Shown here piece after piece: positions 41,302 through 49,421 of a stretch of DNA of 64,000 nt. The translations under genes were made by a program, and so were the position numbers. The number at the start of each line of letters is the position of its first letter. Positions within the stretch are counted from its first letter, which is position 1. The notes under the pieces are model-generated. The model had not been told where the DNA came from. It did not search any database and saw only the letters and a list, made by a program, of their open reading frames with translations. Location: contig JAFYMC010000035.1 of assembly GCA_017556805.1 (NCBI GenBank), positions 62,001 to 126,000 on the forward strand, written 5' to 3'. The DNA is from Lachnospiraceae bacterium. Its GTDB lineage: Bacteria > Bacillota > Clostridia > Lachnospirales > Lachnospiraceae.

Positions 41302-42081
41302 TTAAAAATCCGAATCTTCGAAGTCAATGATATCCTCCGCTAAGTATTCGATTTCGATTTCATCAAAAATTTCTTCCTGCACTACGTGCATTCTGCCGAT
41401 TTTCATCAGCTCAAGTATACATAAAAATGTTACGACAACATCCATCTTGTCATACTGTTCCATCAACAGTGCGCGGAAGGAAAAACGCTTGTTGGCAAGG
41501 GCGTACTCCTGAATTTCCCGCATCTTTTTCGACATGCTGACTTCTTCTTTTTCGATACGACCGAATTTGCTTCGTACCGGGTCGATTTTCTCTACCTGCT
41601 TTTTCATCACCGATTCGAAAATCGAGTGTAGCTTTTGCAGGGTCAAATCCGACAATAATGCCTGAGTATCGATAGGCTCCTTGTAATCCGCGATTTCCGG
41701 CGGAAGGTTCGCCTCCTTAAACAACACTCGTCCTGCGTCCAATTGGCGGTCAGAAAGCTCCAAAGACGCATATTTGTACATTTTGTACTGCAATAAGCGC
41801 TCTACCAGCTCCTGACGCGGATCTACCGGCTCTTCCGTGTTCTCCGGCTCCTCTTGAGGAAGCAGCATCTTGGACTTAATGTTAAGCAGTGTGGCTGCCA
41901 TAACCAGAAACTCACTCATGATTTCCATGTCCTGTTCCTGCATCTGTCTGATATAGTCCATATATTGCTCTGTGATTTCCACAATCGGAATGTCGTAGAT
42001 ATTTATTTTGTTTTTTTCGATGAGGTGCAGCAATAAATCCAGCGGCCCCTCAAATTTTTCCAACGTAACGGACAAACTCAT
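41302..42081 (-). CDS. scpA: Segregation and condensation protein ScpA
   Basis: The 259-residue kleisin links SMC heads. The start FEGPLDLLLHLIEKNKINIY and IVEITEQYMDYI are diagnostic; the C-terminal winged helix (VTFLCILELMKIGRMHVVQE) binds SMC. ATG 42081 follows GAGGAA. The phosphoesterase gene ends two bases before it, so the three genes 42932-40720 form one unit. Confidence 0.97.
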   Translation of the reverse strand: MSLSVTLEKFEGPLDLLLHLIEKNKINIYDIPIVEITEQYMDYIRQMQEQDMEIMSEFLVMAATLLNIKSKMLLPQEEPENTEEPVDPRQELVERLLQYKMYKYASLELSDRQLDAGRVLFKEANLPPEIADYKEPIDTQALLSDLTLQKLHSIFESVMKKQVEKIDPVRSKFGRIEKEEVSMSKKMREIQEYALANKRFSFRALLMEQYDKMDVVVTFLCILELMKIGRMHVVQEEIFDEIEIEYLAEDIIDFEDSDF

Positions 42082-42083
42082 AG

Positions 42084-42932
42084 TTATTTCCTCGTTTTTG
42101 TATTGATGATACAATATTCTATCCGGTTAAACAAACGTGCCGGCAGGGAATGGGAACCGATTCCGGCGCTTACGACCATTGTAGAATCTCCTTCTTTATA
42201 GCAACCGCGGGTATAAGGCGGCAAATAAAGCTGAGGAGAAATCAAACCGCCCACCACCGGTAACCGGATAATGCCTCCGTGATTATGCCCGGACACCACA
42301 AGGGGCGCAAGCTTCGCGTAGGCCGGAAAATGATCCGGAAAATGTGCCAAAAGTACGGTGCTTTCCGGGTGTTCGATAAAAAGCTCCTCTGTCGCCCTTA
42401 GCGGCAGCTCCTGCCGTTTTCTTTTATAATAATACTCGTGCTTAAGGGTCAAGCCTGCAAATTCAATATTCTTCCCCCGTAGAACAAGAGAAACCGTCTC
42501 GTTATCAAGGAACGAAATCCCCATATCTTCCACGGTATTACGATATGCTTCAAACTGCTCCGGGAAATAGGCACGAAGCCGTTCTTCATGGTTTCCCATA
42601 CCGTATACCACCGGTGCGATTTCGGTTAGTTTCTTTAAAAAGGCCGGAACGCGTCGGTTTTCTTTTTTGCCGTACTTGCTGATCATGTCGCCGGCCAATA
42701 AAATCACATCCGGTGCTTCCTTCTTTAACTGTCGGAGTACCCGGGCATTGTTGCAAATCAAAGGATTGCAGTGTAAATCGGAAAGCATAAGAATCCGCAG
42801 ACCGGATAATCCTTCCGGTACCTCTGCGTCATATTCTCTTCTTACCGGCACGCCGTGTTCCGCAAGCTGATATATCGTTGCACCGATTGCCACTGCCGCC
42901 GTACCGAGAAAAAAAAGACTGCTGCGTTTCAT
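42084..42932 (-). CDS. YkuE-like membrane-anchored metallophosphoesterase
   Basis: The 282-residue protein has an N-terminal hydrophobic anchor (about 5-24) and a calcineurin-like phosphoesterase domain with metal-binding motifs MLSDLHCNP, LLAGDMIS, GMGNHE, LLAHFPDH and VSGHNHGG. YkuE-type enzymes act outside the membrane on lipid-linked or wall substrates. GGGAGG precedes ATG 42932. It is directly upstream of scpA. Confidence 0.92.
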   Translation of the reverse strand: MKRSSLFFLGTAAVAIGATIYQLAEHGVPVRREYDAEVPEGLSGLRILMLSDLHCNPLICNNARVLRQLKKEAPDVILLAGDMISKYGKKENRRVPAFLKKLTEIAPVVYGMGNHEERLRAYFPEQFEAYRNTVEDMGISFLDNETVSLVLRGKNIEFAGLTLKHEYYYKRKRQELPLRATEELFIEHPESTVLLAHFPDHFPAYAKLAPLVVSGHNHGGIIRLPVVGGLISPQLYLPPYTRGCYKEGDSTMVVSAGIGSHSLPARLFNRIEYCIINTKTRK

Positions 42933-43000
42933 TTACACACCTCCCGTCCCATAAAAATCCACATGTAATTCCTGTGATTTCTTCACTTCTCTATCATACT

Positions 43001-44407
43001 TTATTTTTGAGGTTGTGTCAATGAAAGTTTCTCTCCGTTTTCAGGTTCGTTCACACGAATTTCAGTTGGTTGCTTCGCTTCTTTTGCGCCGAAAAATAAG
43101 TCTTTGCATTTTAAAAAGCTGGTTCCGAAGCTTAATTTTTTTACCTCTTCCCTACAGATGATATCAACACTTCCCAATGACGTTCCGTTTAAGCTGTAGC
43201 GGTATTCTCCCACCACATCCCCTTTTGCTAAAGGTGCCTGTATTTTGTCTTTTAAGACGATTTCACGCTTAATTGCGGACAAATCCTCTCCGGCGGTAAA
43301 AACGTGGCTGAATTCGGATTTTAAGGCAACTGCAACGGTCTTCTCACACCCTTTTTTTACCTCAATCTCCGTAAGCGTGAACTCTGCCTCATCATCCCGG
43401 TATACGGTACACTTTGCAAAGCCGTAATCAAGTAAGGCCGCCGCTTCCCGGAACCGTGTCTTTGTATCCGGTGCCGCCAGTACCACCGCCACCAGCTTCA
43501 CACCGTTTCGCTCCGCTGTAGCGGAAAGACAATACTTTGCCTCATCGGTGGAGCCGGTTTTCAACCCCGTAATGCCGTTGTATTGCTTCAACAACTTGTT
43601 GGTATTGGCAAGTCCGAATTCGCTGCTTCCACGCCGTGTCGTATGAATAATGGTATCCATCCAGGTAGTGGTATACTTCGTAATCCACGGATGATTTTTC
43701 ATTAATTCCGCCGACATCAATGCCACGTCCCGTGCACAAGACACATGTCCGGTCACATCCAGACCGCAGCAATTGTGAAATGTAGTGTTGTTCATTCCAA
43801 GCTCCTTTGCTTTTGCGTTCATCATCTCCACAAAAGCCGCTTCACTGCCGGCCAAATGCTCCGCCATGGCCACACAGGCATCATTCGCGCTGGAAATACT
43901 GATGCATTTTATCATGGTTTCCACGTTTTGGGTTTCCCCCGGCTCCAAAAACACCTGGGAACCGCCCATGGACGCCGCATATTCGCTGACGGTTACGGTA
44001 TCCGTCAGTTTCAGTTTTCCGGAATCTATTGCCTCCGCAATAAAAAGTAAGGTCATAATCTTGGTTACACTGGCAATGGGACGCGCCTTGTCTGCTTCTT
44101 TTTCCGCAATAACAGTACCGGATTCCGTTTCCATCAGGATAACCGATTCCGAAGTAAGTGAAAGTCCTTCAGGGACATTGACAGCAAGACTTTCTGTATC
44201 GTTTTCATTTAAAACATCCGCTGACGTGTCCGCTATCGAAACATCCTCTCCTTCCGGAATTCCTCCCGCCGATACGCTTACGGTTCTTTCTAACGGTAAA
44301 AGAATCGTTTCCGCCAAAAGAAAAACAGAAAGGATACCGGCAAGTGCGCGTACTGCCCGTATCCCTTTTCCTGTTTTGTTTTGCGTTTTTAATTGGTTCT
44401 TATTCAT
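43001..44407 (-). CDS. D-alanyl-D-alanine carboxypeptidase (S11), second copy
   Basis: The 468-residue exported enzyme has a signal/anchor at about residues 15-38, then IASVTKIMT (SxxK), SSANDA (SxN) and GLKTGSTD (KTG), with the PBP5 C-terminal domain and a final basic, amphipathic segment likely to hold the membrane. GGAG lies seven bases before ATG 44407. It is similar in type to the 39322 enzyme but not close in sequence outside the motifs. One of the two may serve sporulation, but nothing here shows it. Confidence 0.92.
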   Translation of the reverse strand: MNKNQLKTQNKTGKGIRAVRALAGILSVFLLAETILLPLERTVSVSAGGIPEGEDVSIADTSADVLNENDTESLAVNVPEGLSLTSESVILMETESGTVIAEKEADKARPIASVTKIMTLLFIAEAIDSGKLKLTDTVTVSEYAASMGGSQVFLEPGETQNVETMIKCISISSANDACVAMAEHLAGSEAAFVEMMNAKAKELGMNNTTFHNCCGLDVTGHVSCARDVALMSAELMKNHPWITKYTTTWMDTIIHTTRRGSSEFGLANTNKLLKQYNGITGLKTGSTDEAKYCLSATAERNGVKLVAVVLAAPDTKTRFREAAALLDYGFAKCTVYRDDEAEFTLTEIEVKKGCEKTVAVALKSEFSHVFTAGEDLSAIKREIVLKDKIQAPLAKGDVVGEYRYSLNGTSLGSVDIICREEVKKLSFGTSFLKCKDLFFGAKEAKQPTEIRVNEPENGEKLSLTQPQK

Positions 44408-44457
44408 TGTAACGCTCCGAAACATCTCTTTTTACAAGATATTCGGAAAAGCCTAAA

Positions 44458-45768
44458 CTATGACTGTTCCACTACACCTAAAATATGCGGCGCCGGTGAA
44501 ACCGGTGTCTGTCCGATGACAATCGCCTTTTGCAGGCGTTCGATTGCAGCGGAAAGCTTCTCCTTGTCATTGGCATGAAGCACCGCAACGGTATCTCCCG
44601 TATTTACTTTAGCGCCGATTTTTTTCTCGAACACAATGCCTACGGTCAGGTCAATCTCACTCTCTTTCGTCTCTCTTCCGCCGCCCAGAACAAGGGAAGT
44701 CAGACCGATTTCTTCCGTATTCATGCCGGAGATAAAGCCCTCTGTCTGTGCCTTTACCTCGTAGGTCAGGCTTGCCTTCGGGAATCGGTCCGGTTCGTAT
44801 ACATAGCGTTTATCACCGCCCTGAGCCTCCACAAACTCGGCAAGCTTTGTCAGCGCAGTACCGGAACGAATTGTTTCCGCCAGAAGGTCTTTCGCCTCCG
44901 GAACGGAAGTTACCCTGCCCGCTCCCAATAACATATAAGAAGCCAGTGTCATACAGGCATCATTTAAATCCTCCGGTGCTCTGCCATTTAAGGCTTCGAT
45001 TGCCTCTTTGACTTCTAAAATATTTCCCACCGCAAAGCCTAACGGCTGATTCATATCGGAAATTACCGCATAGGTTTTTCTGCCGGCACCGTTACCGATG
45101 CGTACCATGGTTTCCGCCAGTTTTCTGGCATCTTCATAGGTTTTCATAAAGGCGCCGCTTCCGGCCTTTACATCCAGCACAATGACATCGGAGCCCGCCG
45201 CCAGTTTTTTACTCATAATACTGCTCGCAATTAAGGAAAGCTGATCCACCGTGGCGGTAACGTCACGAAGTGCGTACAGTTTTTTATCCGCCGGAGCCAA
45301 GTCTGCGGTCTGGCCGATGATCGCCAATTTCATTCGATTGACATTTTCGATAAATTTGTCGTTGGAAATGGATACGGAAAATCCCGGAAAACTTTCCAGT
45401 TTGTCAATGGTACCGCCGGTATGCCCCAAGCCCCGTCCGGACATTTTTGCCACCGGAACGCCGAGAGACGCTACCATGGGACCTAAAATCAGAGAGGTCT
45501 TGTCTCCTACGCCGCCGGTACTGTGCTTGTCTGCTTTCATTCCGTGAATCGCCGACAAATCAAGCATTTCTCCGCTTTCCGCCATGGCCATGGTAAGGGA
45601 AAGGGTCTCCGCCTCGTTCATGCCGTGAAAGCACACCGCCATAAGGAATGCCGACATTTGATAGTCCGGAATCTCTCCCTTTGTGTATCCGTTTACCAGA
45701 AAACGAATTTCCGCATCCGTCAAAGCATTGCCCTGTTTCTTTTTTGTAATTAAATCATACATTCGCAT
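44458..45768 (-). CDS. pdp: Pyrimidine-nucleoside (thymidine) phosphorylase
   Basis: The 436-residue enzyme splits uridine or thymidine with phosphate for salvage. Signatures are MYDLITKKKQGNALTDAEI, DKHSTGGVGDKTSLILGP (the phosphate loop) and SGRGLGHTGGTIDKLES. The length is normal. ATG 45768 has GGAG 11 bases upstream; the next in-frame ATG is six bases on. A much longer frame upstream has no homology. The gene appears to stand alone, without deoC or cdd nearby. Confidence 0.95.
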   Translation of the reverse strand: MRMYDLITKKKQGNALTDAEIRFLVNGYTKGEIPDYQMSAFLMAVCFHGMNEAETLSLTMAMAESGEMLDLSAIHGMKADKHSTGGVGDKTSLILGPMVASLGVPVAKMSGRGLGHTGGTIDKLESFPGFSVSISNDKFIENVNRMKLAIIGQTADLAPADKKLYALRDVTATVDQLSLIASSIMSKKLAAGSDVIVLDVKAGSGAFMKTYEDARKLAETMVRIGNGAGRKTYAVISDMNQPLGFAVGNILEVKEAIEALNGRAPEDLNDACMTLASYMLLGAGRVTSVPEAKDLLAETIRSGTALTKLAEFVEAQGGDKRYVYEPDRFPKASLTYEVKAQTEGFISGMNTEEIGLTSLVLGGGRETKESEIDLTVGIVFEKKIGAKVNTGDTVAVLHANDKEKLSAAIERLQKAIVIGQTPVSPAPHILGVVEQS

Positions 45769-45893
45769 CGTTTTTGCCACTCCTTCAGTCTTCCGTTTTC
45801 TATTGAAACCATATAAAATCTCACACGATAATTTCAAACTTCTATAATATAATATTAGTTTACCATATTCGAAAATATTCCGCAATACGCCTA

Positions 45894-45922
45894 TTGACAC
45901 AGCTTTCCACAAGTTTTATAAT
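45894..45922 (+). promoter_or_regulatory. Promoter of the DAHP synthase gene
   Basis: TTGACA at 45894-45899 and TATAAT at 45917-45922 are 17 bp apart, both at consensus. The 81-base leader shows no attenuator. The rest of 45769-45893 must hold the divergent pdp promoter; TTGCGG with TAAACT 17 bp on is a fair candidate on the minus strand. Confidence 0.88.
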
Positions 45923-46003
45923 GTCCTTTGTATATTGAAATAAACGTTTTTATGATAAAACACATAACATACCGCTATGCATTTTGTCAGGAAAGGACCT
46001 GCT

Positions 46004-47035
46004 ATGAGTTTCACAAAAATCAGAGAAGTAATTTCTCCGGAAGTATTAAAGGATTTGTACCCGCTGTCTGCGGAAGCAACTGCGGTAAAAGCAGCTCGTG
46101 ACGAGGAAATGAAGAAGATTTTTTCCGGAGAATCCGATAAGTTTATTGTTGTTATCGGTCCGTGTTCCGCAGATAACGAAACTGCGGTGTTAGATTACAT
46201 CCATCGTTTGGCAAAAGTACAGGAGCAGGTCGCTGATAAGTTGTTCCTGGTTCCGCGTATTTATACCAACAAGCCGCGTACCACCGGCGAGGGTTATAAA
46301 GGAATTGCCCATCAGCCGAATCCGGAACAGGCTCCGAATATGCAGGAAGGTTTGATTGCGGTTCGTAAGATGCATTTGCATGCTTTGGAGGAGACCCATC
46401 TTACTGCTGCGGATGAGATGCTTTACCCGGAAAATTGGCCGTATCTGGATGATATTCTCTCCTACGTTGCGGTAGGTGCCCGTTCCGTAGAGGATCAGCA
46501 GCATCGTCTGGCAGTCAGCGGTATGGATATTCCGGCCGGTATGAAGAACCCGACCAGCGGTGATTTCTCTGTTATGTTAAATTCCGTAACCGCAGCCCAG
46601 CACTCCCACTCCTTCCTGTTCCGTCAGTGGGAGGTACAGACCACCGGTAACCCGTATGCACATTGTATTTTACGCGGTGCCGTAAACTCTCATGGTCAGA
46701 GCATCACCAACTACCACTACGAGGATTTAGTCCGTCTCCTGTCCATGTATGCAGACCGTCCGCACCTTAAGAATCCTGCGGTTATCGTAGATGCCAACCA
46801 CAACAACTCCAACAAGAAGTTCGGGGAGCAGCCGCGTATCGTATCCGAAATCTTACACAGCCGTAAGGTAAATCCGGATGTGGCAAGCTTTGTAAAGGGT
46901 GTTATGGTAGAAAGCTACATTGAAGAGGGCTGTCAGAGAATCGGTGAGCACATTTACGGCAAGTCCATTACCGACCCGTGCCTGGGCTGGGATGATACCG
47001 AAAAGCTGCTCTACACCATGGCAGAACGTGTATAA
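46004..47035 (+). CDS. 3-Deoxy-7-phosphoheptulonate synthase (DAHP synthase, class I AroF/G/H)
   Basis: The 343-residue enzyme joins PEP and erythrose 4-phosphate, the entry to aromatic amino acids. Signatures are VVIGPCSADNE, VPRIYTNKPRTTGEGYKG, GARSVEDQQHR, MKNPTSGDF and VDANHNNSNKK. This is the enteric AroFGH type rather than the AroA/AroG-chorismate mutase type of Bacillus. ATG 46004 follows AGGAAAGGA. A consensus promoter and a strong terminator make it monocistronic. Confidence 0.96.
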   Translation: MSFTKIREVISPEVLKDLYPLSAEATAVKAARDEEMKKIFSGESDKFIVVIGPCSADNETAVLDYIHRLAKVQEQVADKLFLVPRIYTNKPRTTGEGYKGIAHQPNPEQAPNMQEGLIAVRKMHLHALEETHLTAADEMLYPENWPYLDDILSYVAVGARSVEDQQHRLAVSGMDIPAGMKNPTSGDFSVMLNSVTAAQHSHSFLFRQWEVQTTGNPYAHCILRGAVNSHGQSITNYHYEDLVRLLSMYADRPHLKNPAVIVDANHNNSNKKFGEQPRIVSEILHSRKVNPDVASFVKGVMVESYIEEGCQRIGEHIYGKSITDPCLGWDDTEKLLYTMAERV

Positions 47036-47041
47036 AAATCA

Positions 47042-47076
47042 AAGCCCGTCCCTAAGCTCTGGGATGGGCTTTTTTG
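47042..47076. terminator. Terminator shared by the DAHP synthase and XerD-like genes
   Basis: AAGCCCGTCCC (47042-47052) pairs with GGGATGGGCTT (47061-47071), followed by T5 on the plus strand. The right arm is inside the last codons of the XerD-like gene, which encode the conserved HPRA ending. Confidence 0.85.
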
Positions 47077-47933
47077 TACATCTCCGGCACCGACTGGGTC
47101 TGGCGCTCAAAGTTCATGGCCGCAGACAGACGCTTGGTTCCGAGGAGCTGGTGGACTCCCGCGTAGGAAGCACCGTTGCTCATTAAATGGTTTATCATGG
47201 AATTTCGCAGGATACGGGGCGTAATGTTCGGTAATCCTGCTTTTTTTGTATATTCGGTAATTCGCTTAAAGAACCCCTGCCTTGTCATTTCTTCCCCGGA
47301 TTTATTGTAAAATAACAGCTCCGGGTCCGAGTCCTGTTTCCGTAACGTTTCTCTTCCGCTCTCTAAATAGGCTTCCAGTGCGTCACAAGCCGGTTGGCCC
47401 AAAGGAAGTACCCGGTTCTGCTCTCCTTCACTTACAAGAAGAACTTTATATTTTAATTGAATTTGAGAAAGCTTTAAGGCAAGCAGGGAATTCAGATGAA
47501 TGCCGGTGGCATACAACACCTCTAACATGGCCCGGTCCCGGAGTCCCTTCGGCGTATCGTTATCCGGTGCTGCCAGTAAGGCTTCCAGTTCGTTTAAGGA
47601 AATAATCTCCTGCTGTGCCGGGTCCGCTTTCGGTGCTTTGATTCGTTCCGCCGGGTCATCCTTTAGGATTCCCTTTTTCGTTAAATAATCAAAAAAACTG
47701 TGGATGCTGGAAACCAGTCGCACAATGGAGGAGGCTTTCAGTCCCTCCCGTTCCGCGGAAAGAATAAAGGAATTTAACTGAGTTTCCGTTATTTGTTCCA
47801 CGGTAGCGACGCCGTTTCCGCGCAAATAGTTTACCATTCGTTGCAAATCCGATCGATAGGCAAGCATGGTGTTTTCGGAAACCTGCTTTTTCTCTTTTCT
47901 ATACTCACAAAACGTCTGTATATAAGCCTCCAT
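47052..47933 (-). CDS. XerD-like protein with degenerate tyrosine-recombinase active site
   Basis: The 293-residue protein aligns along its length with XerD, including the final HPRA. Five of the six catalytic residues are replaced: R to H146 (ATGIHLNS), K to E169, H to R240 (ITPRILRN), H to T266 (LLGTKR) and the tyrosine nucleophile to F275; only R243 remains. It can probably bind DNA but not cut it. Streptococci also have a XerD-like gene of this kind, near scpA. The frame is intact, with GGAGGG before ATG 47933, so it looks conserved rather than decaying. Confidence 0.88.
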   Translation of the reverse strand: MEAYIQTFCEYRKEKKQVSENTMLAYRSDLQRMVNYLRGNGVATVEQITETQLNSFILSAEREGLKASSIVRLVSSIHSFFDYLTKKGILKDDPAERIKAPKADPAQQEIISLNELEALLAAPDNDTPKGLRDRAMLEVLYATGIHLNSLLALKLSQIQLKYKVLLVSEGEQNRVLPLGQPACDALEAYLESGRETLRKQDSDPELLFYNKSGEEMTRQGFFKRITEYTKKAGLPNITPRILRNSMINHLMSNGASYAGVHQLLGTKRLSAAMNFERQTQSVPEMYKKAHPRA

Positions 47934-48002
47934 CCACGCCCTCCTTTCGGCAGAACAACTTGCTACATTTGTGCTATTCTTATGCTCGTTTCTGTTCCAA
48001 CG

Positions 48003-48545
48003 TTACATCTCTTTGTTTCTTTTTTGTTCCTGATAAGCAAACAAGCCCGCCACGGTCTTGGAATCGGAAATGGTTCCGTTCATAATCATCTCAATCAATT
48101 CTGTGAGCGAATACCGCTCAATGGTCACGTATTCGTTGTCATCCAGCTCCAGCTCTGCGTAGCCCGTTACCTTACAGTAAAACATATGAACCTTTTCATC
48201 GTTGTATGCCGGCGACGGCTGAATCATAAGAAGAGGCTTTGCTTCTTCGCACAAGGCGCCTGTCTCCTCACGAAGCTCTCTGATTGCTGCCGTCATCGGC
48301 TCCTCGCCTTGGTTGATTCCTCCGGCCGGCAGCTCTAAGATTTCTCCTTCCGCACCGGGACGCCATTGACGAATCATTACAATCCGTCCGTCTGCATCCT
48401 CCGCTACCATGGCTGCCGCACCGTTATGATGTATGAAATCCCAGTTCGCAAAATTACCGTTGGCAAAGGCCATGGAGTCGGTGTACATGGAAATCCAGGC
48501 TCCCTTATAGACCAACGAACGGTCAATACGCTTTATTTTCTCCAT
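48003..48545 (-). CDS. NUDIX hydrolase, ADP-ribose pyrophosphatase type
   Basis: The 180-residue enzyme has a full Nudix box (GGINQGEEPMTAAIRE followed by LREETGA) and the ELPAGG start seen in ADP-ribose pyrophosphatases. It would split ADP-ribose to AMP and ribose 5-phosphate. It lies between proC and the XerD-like gene, as often in Lachnospiraceae, and is 17 bases after proC. Confidence 0.92.
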   Translation of the reverse strand: MEKIKRIDRSLVYKGAWISMYTDSMAFANGNFANWDFIHHNGAAAMVAEDADGRIVMIRQWRPGAEGEILELPAGGINQGEEPMTAAIRELREETGALCEEAKPLLMIQPSPAYNDEKVHMFYCKVTGYAELELDDNEYVTIERYSLTELIEMIMNGTISDSKTVAGLFAYQEQKRNKEM

Positions 48546-48562
48546 TTTATGCTCCTAAACTT

Positions 48563-49360
48563 TTACTTCTGCATGGAATTTACTTTATCAAAGGTCGCGA
48601 TGCAAGCTTCCATTACCGCACTGCGGAATCCGTTTTCTTCCAAGGCACGGATGCCTGCAATGGTGGTTCCGCCCGGAGTACATACGTTATCCTTTAATTT
48701 TCCAGGGTGTTCGCCGGTCTCAAGCACCATCTTCGCAGCGCCAAGCACGGTCTGTGCCGTCATCTTATAGGCAGTATCTCTCGGAATGCCGCAGCAAACC
48801 GCCGCATCCGCCATCGCCTCGATAAACACATACACAAAGGCAGAGGAACTGCCGGAGGCCGGAATGGCCGCAGACTGCAAGGATTCCGGAAGCACTACAT
48901 ACTTGCCGAAGGAATCGAAAAAGTCACCGATGAGCTTCTTTTCCTCTGCAGAAAAATCGGACCCTTCGTCAAAGGTCACTGCAGTCATGCCTTCCCCTAC
49001 CATGGCCGGGGTATTCGGCATGATACGTACCACCTTAATTTGTCCTCCGAGGGCCTCTTTTATGTAAGAAATTGTAATTCCGGCAGCTACCGTTACCACG
49101 ATTGCGCCGTCCTTTACCTTTCCTTTAATCTCGGAAAGCACCGTCTCGTACACATACGGCTTAATAACCAGCACTACCATATCCGCCTGAGTAGCCAGCT
49201 CTGCATTGGTGTTACAATAGACTGCCCCTGCTGCTTTGCCTCTTTCCTTGTCAGACTCACTCATACAGGTGAAAAGAACATTCTCTCCTCCTGCTACCTT
49301 CACTGCTCCCTTTAACATCGGGTAACCCATGTTGCCCGCTCCGATAATACCGATTTTCAT
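48563..49360 (-). CDS. proC: Pyrroline-5-carboxylate reductase
   Basis: The 265-residue enzyme reduces pyrroline-5-carboxylate to proline. It shows the NADP motif IGIIGAGNMGYPMLKGA, VLVIKPYV, RIMPNTPAMVGEG, the family signature PASGSSSAFVYVFIEAMADA and CTPGGTTIAGIRALEE. Length and motifs are normal. It probably heads a proC-nudix-xerD-like operon. Confidence 0.97.
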   Translation of the reverse strand: MKIGIIGAGNMGYPMLKGAVKVAGGENVLFTCMSESDKERGKAAGAVYCNTNAELATQADMVVLVIKPYVYETVLSEIKGKVKDGAIVVTVAAGITISYIKEALGGQIKVVRIMPNTPAMVGEGMTAVTFDEGSDFSAEEKKLIGDFFDSFGKYVVLPESLQSAAIPASGSSSAFVYVFIEAMADAAVCCGIPRDTAYKMTAQTVLGAAKMVLETGEHPGKLKDNVCTPGGTTIAGIRALEENGFRSAVMEACIATFDKVNSMQK

Positions 49361-49421
49361 AGTGTTTACTTCCTTTCGTTTATATTGAAACTTTGATTTT
49401 AAATAATTACTTTAGCACATT

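Noticed and set aside
39322-44407. The two carboxypeptidases as a recent duplication around scpAB
   Set aside because: Outside the catalytic motifs the two proteins differ in length and sequence, so they are old paralogs rather than a recent copy.
43785-44456. Long open frame (223 codons) on the plus strand opposite the carboxypeptidase gene
   Set aside because: It is fully antisense to a gene with clear motifs, has no ribosome site and its translation resembles no protein family.
48707-49315. Open frame of about 200 codons opposite proC
   Set aside because: Shadow of a highly conserved gene; composition is rich in His, Cys and Arg as expected for an antisense frame.
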